Source: Merluccius polli (Eukaryota > Chordata > Actinopteri > Gadiformes > Merlucciidae). From it: 64,000 bases of DNA. Below, one piece after another: positions 45,043 to 58,050 of this stretch (its first letter is position 1; every line of letters starts with the position of its first letter). The notes below the pieces were generated by a model. That model was not told the origin of the DNA, did not search any database, and saw only the letters and a list, made by a program, of their open reading frames with translations. The stretch lies in the NCBI GenBank assembly GCA_030340625.1, contig JAOPHQ010005419.1:77501-141500 (forward strand), in the 5' to 3' direction. A program made the position numbers and the translations under genes.

Positions 45043-45485
45043 CGGGGGGGAGGGCTGAGATCAGAGGCGAGGAGGACTCCCCTTGTCGGTGGTCTGTTTG
45101 GACTGATAAGGTGGATCAGAAATGGAGTGTGTGTGCACACGCACACACACGATCCACACACACACACACACACTTTCAATTCTAAATATCTTCACCGCAC
45201 ACACACACGCACCTCAAAATTAATTAACACCTACCACACGCAGGCACACAAGCACGCAGACAAGCACACACACACACACACCTCTTCTTATTTTCTAAAT
45301 TAATTAACCCCTACCACACACACACACACACAGACACACACACACACCCCTTTTATTGTTCAAGCCAACCATGTGTTGCCAAGACTGTAATCCTCACTGA
45401 CTTGAAGCTTAATCTATTGAAGCCTAATCTATATCATAGAAATATGTCCTGCAGCACTGACTCCACTCCCGAGGTATCCACACGC

Positions 45486-45525
<40 letters not shown>

Positions 45526-46208
45526 ACACACGGTGCTTGATGTTCAAGGGGGATCCTAGCATGTGAAGAGCGTTTGATCATCCAAGAGAATGAAGAGGCA
45601 CTCTGGGCAGATAACTTCTTTGTGTATTCGCAGTGTAGCCCCCCAGACAGAGTTGACAGAGCGCTACGCTAACTCTATGACCGACCGCTGCTGTTTGACA
45701 AAGACGTTTTTGTACATTTTTTAAAGGATTTTTTTTGTAATCATTTCACGAAAACGTCATTCCTCGTCATTCTGAGGTCCTCTACCGCTGTGCTCCATTC
45801 AAAACGGCTACTGCCACTCACAATGGAACGGCCATGCGAGGTAATAAATGTCACGCGCAACACTTTGAAGCTATACATCATCAAATAATAATACATCGCT
45901 TAGTGAGGCACGTAATAATTGATTTTAAATTAGCTTTTACATTTCCCGGAAGCTATAAAGATTGTCACGTAATAAAAGGACTGGGCAATTAGGGTGAACA
46001 AAACAATCGCATTTCAATCACTGAAACTGAATTCAAACTCATATTTTGAAGTGAAAATAAAATAAAAGTCGAATTGTCGTGACTTGTCGTTGGTGGTCCA
46101 CTGTGAGTCGCTTCGGGAGAAAAGCGCTCCTAAACAAACGACTCGCTGCTAAATACTAAAAACTGCGTCGTCTAAATACAGCCAACATGGCGTGTTGTTG
46201 GGTGTCAC

Positions 46209-46321
46209 CTGTATATGGAGACGTCCTCTATGAGGTCTGTGGTCTCCGTGTCGGTGAGGATGATGCCTTTGGGGGAGACGGTCAGCGTCACTTTGCGAAA
46301 CTTCTTGGCACTCGCTCTCGC
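46209..46321 (-). CDS. ldlrap1: ldlrap1 exon: PTB domain strands
   Basis: The acceptor is CCATCCACAG and the donor is ATACAG with GTGACA. Phase 0 in; leaves with two bases (AG) after 37 codons. The reading ARASAKKFRKVTLTVSPKGI then ILTDTETTDLIEDVSIY matches ARH (KVTLKVSPRGIILTDNLTNQLIENVSIYR). Two of the beta strands and the loop that follows bind phosphoinositide and peptide in the family. A TG repeat lies some 18 bases upstream of the acceptor. Confidence 0.96.
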
Positions 46322-46337
46322 CTGTGGATGGTAGATG

Positions 46338-46338
<1 letters not shown>

Positions 46339-46364
<26 letters not shown>
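46339..46364. repeat. (CA)n close to a splice acceptor
   Basis: About 12 CA units on plus; TG on the ldlrap1 strand just before the acceptor of the exon at 46321. Confidence 0.9.
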
Positions 46365-46369
<5 letters not shown>

Positions 46370-46427
46370 ACACTGAGTTGCAGGATTTTTGTAGAACTTG
46401 AATATGAACATAAACTTAAGGGTGTCA

Positions 46428-46570
<143 letters not shown>

Positions 46571-46669
46571 TCACACACGAAAAGTCAACTCAAGTCAAGC
46601 CCAGAATGTCATTACTTTCCATAAAGCAGGAAAAGCAATGTCCTGGCGATGATTGGGAAATTGGTCTGG

Positions 46670-46699
46670 GGGCGGGGGGGGGGGGGGGGGGGGGGGGGG
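46670..46699. repeat. Poly-G run
   Basis: About 28 G with one C; a likely assembly weak point. Confidence 0.9.
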
Positions 46700-47190
46700 A
46701 TAAGAGAGCAGGTACGTGTATGTGGGAATACCACACCTCCCCGCTCTCCGGACCCCGTCTGGCGAGGCACCGTGTGCAGTAAAACTGGCAGGTAAATGTG
46801 CTGAGCTGGTGCTATGTGATAGCGGGTCCCTGGGGGCCGGTGGGGGTGAGGGGGGGGAGGAGGGGAAGAGGAACAATGGCACTTGACTTTCAACCTCCCC
46901 CCCAGGACTTTCCAAGGACAAGAGAAACGGTGCCATGCCTTACTGGTGGTGCTGGAGTGCCTCTGGGAGTATGATGGGGAAGGAGCTGCAATATCCTGCC
47001 ATGTTCCCGAAGCACACTGGGCGCCTGACAATTGGTTATTATGATACAGTATGAAGCAGGGGGGGGGAAATGGCTGCTGACTGAGGCAGATTATTTATTA
47101 ATAAAAAATATAGTATGACATAAGTGTGAAGGGCAGCAGTCATATCATAGTGCATAAAGCACCAGCCACCATGTCATTTTTATATATTCC

Positions 47191-47192
<2 letters not shown>

Positions 47193-47256
<64 letters not shown>
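47193..47256. repeat. (TG)n microsatellite
   Basis: About 32 TG units in the ldlrap1 intron. The remaining sequence of this 2-kb intron (46322-48391) is unique; the 115-codon plus frame at 47565 has no recognised domain. Confidence 0.95.
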
Positions 47257-47257
<1 letters not shown>

Positions 47258-48391
47258 CTGGGATATACTAGTATGTAAGCGCACGATGCTCCCTTCTTAA
47301 AAAACATCCAAGCAAACCTAAATTGAAACTCTCTCTTTTGTATTTATATTTCCGTAGGCGAGTTTGTACCGTACGGCCCTATTTTCCCTCTGATGTCGCC
47401 TGCCCATATAAGGACAGGACTTCCTGCCTCCATTAAAGGTGTACTAAAAGGTATACCAAAAGCAGTTACATTAGTTGACAATTTGCATTACATAAAAATG
47501 CTAAATCTAATATTGATTTCACAACATAGAACACATCGCACTCTATTAGTCAGCTAAAAACTATATGGAGACCCACACAGATTTTTCAGTTTTAATATCC
47601 CGTCCAAGTGTCCAGTCCATTTCACCGGAAAACATTTGGAAACTGCTGTTCAGCGTTGTTGCCGAGCAGGGCGGCTCATTGGTTGCATTATCCCTTATCT
47701 CAAATGGCCACATTGAAAGAAAGCTAAATAAATCAGTGGCTATTGAACCGTCTGGAAGTAATGGAAAAAGGAGGAACACCTCGCTGCCCACGCCGAGTCC
47801 TAAGAGTCCTAGACATGACCTGCTGATGGGTGTGGTGCGGTACGGCGACGCGCCATTACTTTCACTGAGCGGTGTGGACTTAAAGAGAAATCATACTTCT
47901 GCGAGGTATTAGCCGCAGTAAGACCTGGGTCTTTATCCGCACACTGCGTCGTGAGTCGGAGCGTGCCGAATAGTCTGGCCAAAAGTCAATAATTCAGTGG
48001 CGTCTGGTAAGGGCGGGAGAAGAAAAGAAAAAAATCGATTTACTTAAGTAATGTGATATTTTTTAATATATTGTATTTGGCGTGTGTTGTTTTGTGATTT
48101 GTGCTGCTGGTCGGGTTTCTCTTGCAAAAGCGGTGCCCAATAACCTCAACGAGACGTCATGAATAAAGGTGAAATCAAAAATAAACATAACTTAGGTCAC
48201 GACATGACGATTGGTGGGGACCTTTCTCCAGAGACACTGGACCTATAACTCTCTTCTATAAACAATTGTAGACACTTTTAGACATGTTTTAGATCCACGT
48301 CATTGAGTTGCTGGTTAGGGGTTAGGGGCATCTGGCTGCAGGAGAGCGGTGACCCCTGACAGGTGACAGGTGACAGGTGACGACGGCTCAC

Positions 48392-48534
48392 CGTGGCAAC
48401 GATCCTGCGTATGGCGGCGGCGGCCATGTCCTCCCCCTTGGGCTGGCCTACCAGCGTCATGCCCAGGTACTTCACGTTGAACACCATGCCCTCCAGGAGG
48501 GTCTCCTTGGTGTCGGTCCAGTTCTCCGGCAGCT
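48392..48534 (-). CDS. ldlrap1: ldlrap1 exon: start of PTB domain
   Basis: The acceptor is TCTCTCTGTCAG and the donor is GCCACG with GTGAGC. It enters with two bases (AG, completing Lys) and leaves in phase 0 after 47 codons. The reading KLPENWTDTKETLLEGMVFN then VKYLGMTLVGQPKGEDMAAA ends IRRIVAT, close to ARH exon 2. KYLGMTLV is the first PTB strand. Gly replaces the usual Glu in LVEQPKG. The missing exon 1 should end in A and encode the short N-terminus. GGTGACA octamers (CTGTCACC on this strand) repeat just inside the intron. Confidence 0.96.
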
Positions 48535-48627
48535 CTGACAGAGAGACATAGAGAGAGAGGAGAGAGAGGAGAGGTTGAGGAGAGGAGAGACAGACAGAGA
48601 GACAGAGATAGAGGATAAGAGAGTGAG

Positions 48628-48628
48628 T

Positions 48629-48684
<56 letters not shown>

Positions 48685-48716
48685 GAGGACAAACAGACAG
48701 AGGATAAGAGTGAGAG

Positions 48717-48755
<39 letters not shown>
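48628..48755. repeat. Two (GA)n tracts
   Basis: GA runs at 48630-48681 and 48719-48754, continuing the GA-rich stretch that begins at the acceptor of the exon ending at 48534. Confidence 0.92.
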
Positions 48756-48758
<3 letters not shown>

Positions 48759-49487
48759 CAGACAGGGATATTATTTTAGTTTAATGAGCACATAGCTCTG
48801 AAATAGATTTGATTTCCTCTGGTCTTCAGAGGAAATCAGATTCTGTTCTTCAGTTCTTCTTTATGCCCCATTACGATATGAACCCAAGTACTTTCAAAAC
48901 ATCAGATAGAATACGCATTTTATTCTTCGTCTATTCAACCGTCATCAACCGGGCTTTTATGCAGAACCGGCACCAAGGCGTCCGTTTAAAATGTCTTAAG
49001 TGAGGCAACTGATGGCTTCGAGCCCAACCCAAGCTGTGGCTATCCATGCATCCCCGCATAGCGCCACCCACGACGTCGCAGGTCTCCCCCACAGGTCACC
49101 GCTAACCGGTGCGCTTAGCTGCCTGCTCTGCATGACTATAAGAGAGTAGGGATGGAGGGAGGAGGGAAGGAGAGAGGGGGGGGGGGGGGGGTGATGGGTA
49201 GCGAAATGCGGAAAATCGGATATCGGCGAAGGAACCCTGCAGGAGGAGGAATGCGCTGCACCTGTTACCGGAGGTGATGCGTCAGCTTGGCCGCCCTTGT
49301 GAGGGCGTTGAACGCGACCGCAACAGGCGCCGTGTTGTTGTTGGCTATTTGCTAATGTCTCGAAGCGTCCCGTTGGAGCACTTTGTCAGGAATGCAGTCG
49401 GGGCGGTGGGGTCAGAGCAAATATTCAGACGTACAACATGTGGTGAGGAGGAAGGGAGAGAGCGAATATATTGCGTTATTAGAGACT

Positions 49488-49489
<2 letters not shown>

Positions 49490-49562
<73 letters not shown>
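49490..49562. repeat. (GA)n microsatellite
   Basis: About 36 GA units. Confidence 0.97.
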
Positions 49563-49563
<1 letters not shown>

Positions 49564-49697
49564 GGGCGTCCAACATTCGGTTGCAAGCGTTTGGCACCAG
49601 GTTCTCCTCCCGGGCTGAGCCATCTGTCACTGGTGGAGGGGGGTGGACGACAGAGAACCACCACCACTTACTGCACTCCCCCCTTCCTTCCTTCCTC

Positions 49698-49716
49698 CCC
49701 CCCCCCCCCCCCCCCT
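49698..49716. repeat. Poly-C run
   Basis: About 18 C inside a C/T-rich segment. Confidence 0.9.
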
Positions 49717-50094
49717 CTCCTCCCCTTCCCACCACGACTAAATTATTCAATCTTAAACAACGTCTGCTGCTAACCGACTGCTTGTGAGCCATGCAGGGCT
49801 TGTGATGCGGTTTCAGCGGGAATAGCCGGGCCCTCAGAACGAGACATGAGAGGCGCTCCTTCATTTTGGACTTTGGATGTTTTTTTGGGCCGGGAACTGG
49901 GAAGCGCTTCGACGACGTCAGACGGTTGAGAGAAGACTTCGAAGGCGTTTAGAAAAATGTGACTTTTATTTTTTTTGAAAGACGCAATTCAATGAAGACG
50001 GATGAGAAAACCTCTCAGGTCTGGCTTATTTTTTTGGTCGATAGCTCGTCCTTCAGATTTGATTGTAGTGATGCCTACTTTTCGATTCAGTCGT

Positions 50095-50262
50095 TCAGCA
50101 TTATTTTTGGACACATGCTATAAATGAGCAGGTAGGGGTTAGAGGGGAATCTTGCTCAAGGATTGCCTACAGGAAAGACTGCGGACATCGGGGGTTTGAA
50201 CCCCGGGAACATTTCGGCATTGGAAGTTGAACGTCGAACGCCCCTCAACCGCCCTTCCCCCA
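50095..50262 (-). mobile_element. tRNA-derived SINE copy
   Basis: GACACATGCTATAAATGAGC, AGGTAGGGGTTAG, AATCTTGCTCAAGGATTGCC, then GGGGGTTTGAACCCCGGG and TTTCGGCATTGG, ending CGCCCCTCAACCGCCC. Better preserved in the middle than most copies in the window. Confidence 0.78.
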
Positions 50263-50519
50263 CGAGACGATCCTGAAGTACATTTTAAGTAAAATGTAGT
50301 TGAGTTTCTGTGCAGTAGTCGTCATCCTCAGTGGTGAAACACAGCTTGTTAAGGGCCCTTGTCCTGCTCAAAGGGGAGATAATCCCGGTAATCTGAGCAT
50401 GAAATGATGCCTTCCGGCGGTAAGGCGCTCCTTCCTCGCCGCATGCAGACACACACTCCTCTTAACAACGTCTGAGGTTTTACCTTTATACTTATATATA
50501 TATATATATATATACATAT

Positions 50520-50605
50520 ATAGTGGGGCAGGATGTGGCTTCAGTGTACGACTCCTAGGCGAAAAGAGCGTGGGTTCGATCCCCGAGGTCCGTAAACCTA
50601 CTTTT
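50520..50605 (+). mobile_element. tRNA-derived SINE head
   Basis: TAGTGGGGCAGGATGTGGCT, GTACGACTCCTAGGCGAAAA and GTGGGTTCGATCCCCGAGGT form a tRNA-like head with intact B box; the tail is missing. Confidence 0.7.
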
Positions 50606-52087
50606 TCGGCATTCTAGAGCAGGATGCCCCAACATCCTATACAGTACTGCTCCTAAAGAAAATGTTGGACGACATGTCACGTTTGACTTCGGCGGGTCTG
50701 TTGAATGTCCTGTGTTACAGCAGTCCTCTGGGTCAGGATTCAGCCCAACGTGGATGAAGCGAGCGACCGCCCGATTCGCCGATGTTGAGCTGCCGGGGGT
50801 CCGTATCACGTCTCCGCCAGGCGACGCTACACATGAATATGTAAAATGATGGTTTGTGTTGACGCTCCGGGCTTTTTCTAATGCACCCCCACCCCCACCA
50901 CCAACACCCAGCAACACCCAGCAACACCCCCTCCCCGAAAAATAAGGGACTAAATCTAAAAATATTGGATAAATCGCTGTCTCTGCGTGAACACGGGAGT
51001 ACAGAGGGTAGCGTGGCAGATACAAGCGGCGGCGGCGAGCGGCGAGCGGCGCGAAACTAATAGGATTTTTTAACGTGTTGTTGAAGCGCAAAACCCTCGC
51101 CTGGAAATATGGGTGACCTCACTTCTTTTTTTTTTTTTTTTCCCCCCTCCCTCACACTGATACGCACTGATACACACTGTGATACTTTATCCTTTCTTTG
51201 AAATCACGTGCGTGTCCTGTTGTCTGTTGCCTGCCTGTCCGGCCGGGTTGGACGGAAAGGAAGGGGGATTTTCAGGTCACATGGTTCATCCAGGTTATAA
51301 GCCTTGGTTTCAGCATATTAAATCTCTTGTTTCAGTGTCCTTCTGTCTCTTCTTCTGTCACCCATACAGACAGTAGGTTCTGGTAACCCACATGCGTTCA
51401 CACGCGTCTTTCGCTGTGTTCTCAATTATTCACGGTGCTTTCGGGAAAAAGGAAATAAAACGAGTCGCTTTTTGACTTCAAGACTTCTGTGCGATCTCCC
51501 TTTTTTTTTTGTCATTTACACGTGAACCAGTTTGTGACAACTGGAACCGAACGCCGCGCTCCTCGGAGGAGGAGACGTTTGACGCCGCTGGGACGCTGCC
51601 ACGCGCTCGACTGAGGAACAACCAGCGCTGTGCAGGCCCCCCCCCCCTACAGAATACACTTGCTTCAAGTCAAACCATGGGGGCCCTGTGACGCTTTTAA
51701 TAAACAACGAAGCACTGATCGGGGGGTTGAACTTCACAGTCGTTAAGGAGCTGTGGTGGGTGGGCGGGGCACGCGTCTAATGACACCATCATCATGAACT
51801 AAAAGAATCGACGATGCGTCGATCCAATTAGTTCCGAGCTTGGCGCGGATACAGTGTGAACTAATGAATACGAAGAAATACAATGCGATGAATTTGTGAG
51901 TATGCATGTGTGGACCACACACACACACACACATATACACAAACATACACACACACAATATTATTATTAATCTCAGAAGGCTGCCAGCCACGCAGTTTGC
52001 CCTTGCAGCATGAACCGCATCATCCCCCGCTCCCCCTCTTGTTATGTCTCCCACCGGACTCTAATTAGGCCATTCATTTCATAGGGG

Positions 52088-52091
<4 letters not shown>

Positions 52092-52124
<33 letters not shown>
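52092..52124. repeat. (CA)n microsatellite
   Basis: About 16 CA units. Confidence 0.9.
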
Positions 52125-52128
<4 letters not shown>

Positions 52129-52368
52129 CTCTTAAAAACAGCACATCCATTTCAAACTCAGAGAGCATACAGTACAACCCTCTGCCTCCATCCGTCCCGC
52201 GGTCGTCATCCTGCGCGCGCGTGAGTTCGAATCCCGACATGTAATCACTTTTTTCACTTTTTTTTTTTTTCTCATTCAAATCCCGCAGAAGTCGAACAAT
52301 GTAGGACACGCGACGTCGGACGGAAATTAGGCCACATATGCAAGAGCGGAGGAGAGGGTGCGGGGACC

Positions 52369-52371
<3 letters not shown>

Positions 52372-52440
<69 letters not shown>
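52372..52440. repeat. (GT)n with GCGC interruption
   Basis: About 33 GT units ending in GCGCGCGCGTGTG. Confidence 0.95.
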
Positions 52441-52444
<4 letters not shown>

Positions 52445-52554
52445 ATGTGTGAGATATCCAGATATTGCCGGAGGGCAAAAGAAAGTGAGGCCAACCAGTC
52501 CTTCTGCTCATGGACTCTGTTCCTCCTGCTGTCTTACAGGGTAGCTACTGTACT

Positions 52555-52815
52555 CTGGGGCTTATACATCAGAATGCATCGTGGGATATATTGTTGGCGA
52601 TATTCGGCCATATTGAGAGGACTCAGTCAGTTGTCAGTCAGGTGGCAGTTTCAAACACAACACATGTCTCCCCATAATGACAAATCATTTCACAATCAAT
52701 TGCTAAATAATGGCCAAAAAACCACAGACTACCGACATAATAACTGACATTACAATGCTCCTATGCTCCCAAAACGGAGGCGGTCATTGCGATGTGACGT
52801 TGCGATGTAAAAGCC
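52555..52815 (+). mobile_element. MITE, copy A of an inverted pair
   Basis: The ends GGGGCTTATACATC and, in reverse complement, AGGGCTTTTACATC are imperfect inverted repeats. Inside are TGTCTCCCCATAATGACAAA, AATTGCTAAATAATGGCC and GGAGGCGGTCATTGCGATGT, all present in reverse at 56575-56905. Confidence 0.75.
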
Positions 52816-53730
52816 CTATAGTACACGTATTATGTATTATGTATATATCTATTAAACTACAGTATTGTACGACTACACAAGTACAACAGTTGTACTGCAG
52901 TATGTATGTCTGATGTGCTACTACAGCATATCTGATGCACTACATTATATCTACTATACTACAGTGCACTATACATGCCCTTTCATATGCCCTTTCAGCG
53001 CACGCACGCACACGGATGTATACTATATGTGGGATTATATACGCACTGGGCCTCAACGCACCCAAGCGGAAATATCAGCAGCATCCCAACCTGCGGTACA
53101 CCATGCAGTGTACTCCCGTCTCACGAGGTGTACCAGCGGATGCTATGAGTCTCCCCCACTTCTTCAAGCACCACATCGACTTGAGTGCCGCCGTACACAG
53201 CTGCATGCCTCCCTATAACACAATGGCAACAACAACAATAACAACTACGACGACGACGGCAAGCTACAGAGCCCGGCATCAATGAGCGTGCCGCCCCCCC
53301 CCCCCCCGCCCGACGTTGCTAGGCAACCACGGCAATTATAGCTGACAACAAGCATCCGAATTAAAAGGTCTTCTTGTACCGCGGTGCACTCAGGCGGAGC
53401 TGAAAACAAACACTTTAAACGCAGAGAGACACAGGAAATCATGTCAAGATGGCGAGATATCCAAAAGAGGAACACCTCCATATTTTATATCGCACAGACC
53501 AGAGTTTTGTTTTGTTTTGGTTTTTTACAGGACAGTAGGGACTGCATGTCTACATCTTCTGTGAAATCTGATACAAATATTTTATTTAAAAATACAATAT
53601 TTTAATGTTGTAATCTGCATTGCCATGGCTAGCGGTGCTAAACGGATCTACTGATTTCACCATGGTGGAAAAAAAGGGTCTTGTTTGTACACTGTGCTGT
53701 GTCTACACATTTGTAGCTGTCGTGCGTGGT

Positions 53731-53732
<2 letters not shown>

Positions 53733-53772
<40 letters not shown>

Positions 53773-53777
53773 CACAC
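53733..53777. repeat. (CA)n microsatellite
   Basis: About 22 CA units with one G interruption. Confidence 0.92.
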
Positions 53778-54802
53778 GTCTGACCTGTAAAAGGTCAGTT
53801 TAATGTCAGTGTTCAGTCTCCAGAAAATAGAAAACTACAACACTCCCTAATACTGTATATTGGGGAGGTAAGTGCAGTAGTGAAATCCATGTGCTAAAAA
53901 ATACAAGTTTTCCATTTTACAAATGAAACGAGTCGATACATCAGCAGCGAGCCCATTAAAATGAGCAGAATAAAATTACACTTAAATATATTCAAAAAAC
54001 CGCTTCCTGAATTGAAATGGGCTGAGTTCGCCGAGCTCATATTCTCTGGAAGTTTTGGTTTATGGACGACGGTTTAATAATAGCAGGCCCCATAAATACG
54101 ACGTCTTACTCGCTAAGAACTGACTTCAAGTGCTGTCAAGTGCAGAGAAAGGACCCCTCCTGCCTCCTGATGTATGACGCAACTTATCACCAGGTACACG
54201 CCCGGGCGAGCACAAAAGGAGAAAATAGAAACACACCCAGCGGGTGGGGGGTTGCTTGTGGTATAAAACGCGGAGGTTGTGTTTCGTGGAGTGACAGTTT
54301 TGACAATTGCGCGTCTGCTTCTGACAGGTCTCGCGCGCGCGCCGCTGCGATGCGCCACACGCGTGTGCGGCGCGCTTCAAACGCATGACTCCAAGTGCAC
54401 AAACAAACACCGTCGCTGTAATTGAAAGGGAAGCCGAATCCTGCGCCCCTGCGCGTTTCGGTATGGCGAGGCGGTTAGTGCGGGTGGATATGCCTTGAAG
54501 GGGAGAGTATTAAATATGTTGTTTCAAATGTAAAAGGCACACAGATTTTGAAAGCAGCGCCGAAGAGGATGCGAACCGGTCCCATTGTCCCACAATAACA
54601 ATGGAAAGAAAGGATAGTGCGTAGTCGTAATATGGCTCGTCGTAATGTCGATATTTCTTCGGGGGAAACTGAACAGAACATGAAAGCGGTTCCAGTAACA
54701 CGTCACGTGTTAATTGCCCCCACGGCTTCAGTCATTATGCTAATCACAGACCGTGACACATCCTCTGTGAGTCTCTCCCACCAGTCAACACACTCATTAG
54801 AA

Positions 54803-55070
54803 CGGCGGTTCCCAACCTCGGGGTCGGGAGCCCACGTGGGGCCGCCTGATACATAAGGGGGTTGTGGGAGATTGGGAACTTACTATACATTTTTTTTAAA
54901 TAAAAAACGTTTATATTGTTTGTTATGTCGTTAGAAAGGGCTCATCAAAAATGACTGTATATACAAACATGATTTCAAAGATTGCCCAGTGATTCGTAGC
55001 CGCGAGCGAAGGACTACTAATCACTTAATGCGGTGCTGATTGTTCATACGTTCACCGGGACATTGACATT
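54803..55070 (+). mobile_element. hAT-like nonautonomous element, fragment
   Basis: Starts GGCGGTTCCCAACCTCGGGG and contains GGGGTTGTGGGAGATTGGG, ATTCGTAGCCGCGAGCGAAG and GACTACTAATCACTTAATG. The same string of segments occurs at 59989-60290, with similar spacing. Confidence 0.65.
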
Positions 55071-56490
55071 TTGCGCTGATGTTGATTGGGTGAAAACGAT
55101 GTGTTTGTGTGCAAAAATTGGAGCAAAAAAAACCACTGCATTAAAGGCATCACAACCCAAACTGATCACAACTTATACGCAAATTCGACAAATGAGATCT
55201 TCGCGTCTAACCGAAGCATTACTTTTTACGAGGCCTACTGGAGCGTACGCCTGAAATATTAGCATACCCACTTTATAAACAGCTAATGAGAAAAGCATCA
55301 TTATCTCCATTCACAACAATATTATGTCGGACAAAAACTTCTCAACTAAGGGCCATGTTTTGTTTTGCATTTCCTACGATGCGAGAACAAAACCGCATGC
55401 CATTAAGGCAACACGAAACCTGTCCGGGGCATCTGCTGCTTCCATACGTGTTGGATTATTTAGTAGCCCTGCCTTGCGATCTCCCCAACGGCGATGGCTT
55501 AATTATCCTCTAAGAGCTCATAAACACGGAGCTTAAAAAGGGACGGGTTCGGCGTGCGCTTTATATGCCAGAGATGCGCGTTTGCTTCATTATGGTCACA
55601 TGATCTCAGTTGGTAATATAAATATGGGAAACGGTGGGTTTAATACCAGCTTGCATGGCATTCGATTGCCTCGAGGAAAGGTTTTGGGTTTTGATCCCCA
55701 ATGTCACCTTCCTGCCTGCGTCCTTAAGGCCTCACCCTCCAAACCCGCCTCCTCACTTGCCTGTATTTACCGCAGGTTGCATCATGGGATTTCTCTCCCT
55801 GGCTGCTATGTATGCATATCTTGTGGGGACCTTGTGCTAAACGTGTGCAGCGGACGCCCAGTGCCACACTTTGCCCCACGGTAGTCCTGAATATTCTCCC
55901 AAACAAAATATTCAGTACAAAGAACAATGCAGGCGGCAAAAACGGCACCCCGCAGACCGCGGCGAATAAAGCGTCGGCCGGTGGCTGTTTGCTCATAAAG
56001 CACACGCCGCGCCGCGGAAATAATTGCTTTTATTAGCAATTCAAACAGTTTGTGTTTGTTTTTGACTCCCTCGCCTTCGCTCCGCTGATAAGATCAATGG
56101 CTCCTGGGACCCGCTTTCATCTCAGACGTCTTTGCCGACGATATATATACACACACACACACACACACACTTACACGAGTCTTTCTTGAGTGATTAGACG
56201 CGCGGCGCCATTCAATTAATTAATTAGCGAGCTTAACCTTGGCGTGATCGTAAGCGGAAAAATGCGGTTATCAAAAACCAATACGGATAAACGAAAACAA
56301 AATCTTTTTTTGTATGAATATATGTATATTGTTACCCATTGTATTTATTATATATTTAATATATTTAATATATTAACTATCTTTTTTTAAGGGGCTTTGT
56401 TTTGACCGACATGAGCTTCCTAATCCATTAGCATGCAGCTAACCTTTCCCTCTGACAGACGGCTGAACTGACCTCAGAGAGTGTGTGTCT

Positions 56491-56512
56491 GTGCCCCCCC
56501 CCCCCCCCCCCC
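56491..56512. repeat. Poly-C run
   Basis: About 20 C. Confidence 0.9.
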
Positions 56513-56574
56513 TTTAAACAGATGAGGGGCCCCCCATGGGAATGTCCTGTCTAATGCGATGAAACCATGGATGT

Positions 56575-56910
56575 GTAAGGCTTGCACATCGCGACGTCAC
56601 ATCGCAATGACCGCCTCCTTTTTGGGCGAATAGGAGCATTGGGAAGTTTAGTTATTCTGGTGGCAGTCATGTTTTTTTTTTTTGGTCATTGTTTAGTAAT
56701 TAATCGTGAATTGATTTGTCATTATGGGGAGACGTTGTTGTGTTTGAAACACCGCCACAGCGTTTCTCATGCGAGACGTGGGCAAAACAAAGTTGTTTTT
56801 TTTGCCTAGGTTACGGTATATTTACGTTGATTTAGGATTTCACAGAACTACAACTCTCTTGAGTCCTCTCAGTAAGCCGGACAATAAATCCCATGATGCA
56901 CTCTGATGGA
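56575..56910 (-). mobile_element. MITE, copy B of an inverted pair
   Basis: Reverse-complement relative of 52555-52815: AAGGCTTGCACATCGCGACG, CACATCGCAATGACCGCCTC, TTTGTCATTATGGGGAGACG, and at the other end CTCTGATGGACAAGCCCCAT. It is longer than copy A because of a segment around 56750-56830. Confidence 0.75.
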
Positions 56911-57599
56911 CAAGCCCCATGGGGATGAAACACTCAACGCCACTCCACCAGAGTGAAAGATTGGCTGATGGATGGACAGACGGAGATACAGCCTGGAGCA
57001 ACACGCAGCGTCTGACGGTCCGTCTCCGGGATGACTCACGCGGAAACTTTCAGTTTACACCTTGAGCGGTGTCATTGCGTCGCCCCGGTGCATTGTGGGC
57101 AACAGTGACCTGAATGGGTAAACGTGTGTATAATCGCAGTGATCCATCATGTTCAGAAGGAAAGCCTACAAAAAAGCATACACAAATATCAACAACGTAC
57201 AGGAACAAATCATTCCTCCGCCGAGACAACGCAACTATATCCACCGATAGGAAAACCACCAACCGAATGCTAATCAATCGACTAATCAATCCATCGATCA
57301 ATGAGAGGCGGAGCGGGAGTTTTCTATTAACCTACCTTGGCAGAGCTGCTCTTCCGTCGGCTGAACGATTAGTCGTTTGATTACACAACTCAATTAGTGT
57401 TGTTTATGGGAATCACATGCATCACATGTGTTGTTTAATGAGGGGAGCCGGTGGCGGAGGAGGGAGGGTTTGAAGGACAGGAGGGGGTAAGCGTACCTAT
57501 AATGTGAGGAAGGAGACACACACGGACTAACAGAGTATTTGGATGTGTTGTTGTCTATTTCCTGAAGGTCAAGGATATTACTGTTTAGTAATGAAGCAA

Positions 57600-57672
57600 C
57601 TTTAAGTAAATGCATGATTAAGGAGCACATAGGTAGGGGTTTAGGGCATTTTGCTCAAAGATGCCTACAGGT
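57600..57672 (-). mobile_element. tRNA-derived SINE middle fragment
   Basis: ATGATTAAGGAGCACATAGG, TAGGGGTTTAGGGCATTTTG and CTCAAAGATGCCTACAGG match the central part of the SINE; head and tail are missing. Confidence 0.55.
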
Positions 57673-57784
57673 TTCTCTCCCACTGTCCTTCTGTTTATGT
57701 ATCTTCCTATAAATCTCCCGTATTTTTAACCCTTCTTATAAAAGAGAATAAGAAAATAAACATTTTAATAACCACCTCATTGTA

Positions 57785-58050
57785 GTCGCTTACTTAAAGT
57801 GCTTGCCAAGAGGTGATTTTTAGGATTCACTGTCTGTACCCTTGTCTAAATGTAAGGGGTATGTGGACAGTGGGACGGACCGGGGGGGGGGGGGGGGGGC
57901 GCCGGAAACATTTCCCACATTATTTTCAAATCCCCATGTTGACAGCTATACGGTTAGGCTGTTGGACATCGGGGATCGAACCCCCGTTTTTTCGGCTTTC
58001 GGCTGGGAGTCAAACACACACCCGCTCTTCCCCGCTACACGCCGTCCTTC
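57785..58050 (-). mobile_element. tRNA-derived SINE, interrupted by a G run
   Basis: GTTGGACATCGGGGATCGAA, CCCCCGTTTTTTCGGC and GGGAGTCAAACACACACCCG belong to the tRNA-like head. A run of 18 G at 57882-57899 and about 60 other bases separate it from the tail-side remnants around 57790. Confidence 0.6.

Noticed and set aside
47565..47912. 115-codon plus frame in an ldlrap1 intron
   Set aside because: No recognised domain, no splice or promoter context, and opposite to the host gene; chance frame.
50520..50605. Functional tRNA gene
   Set aside because: It has a B box but no complete cloverleaf, and the same sequence recurs as a SINE head many times in the window.
52865..53285. Two overlapping plus frames of about 116 codons
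   Set aside because: They overlap in different frames with no similarity to known proteins and begin within AT-rich repeats.
54062..54388. 108-codon plus frame with a TATAAAA motif inside
   Set aside because: The composition follows the local GC-rich stretch, there is no recognised domain, and the TATA-like motif lies within the frame.
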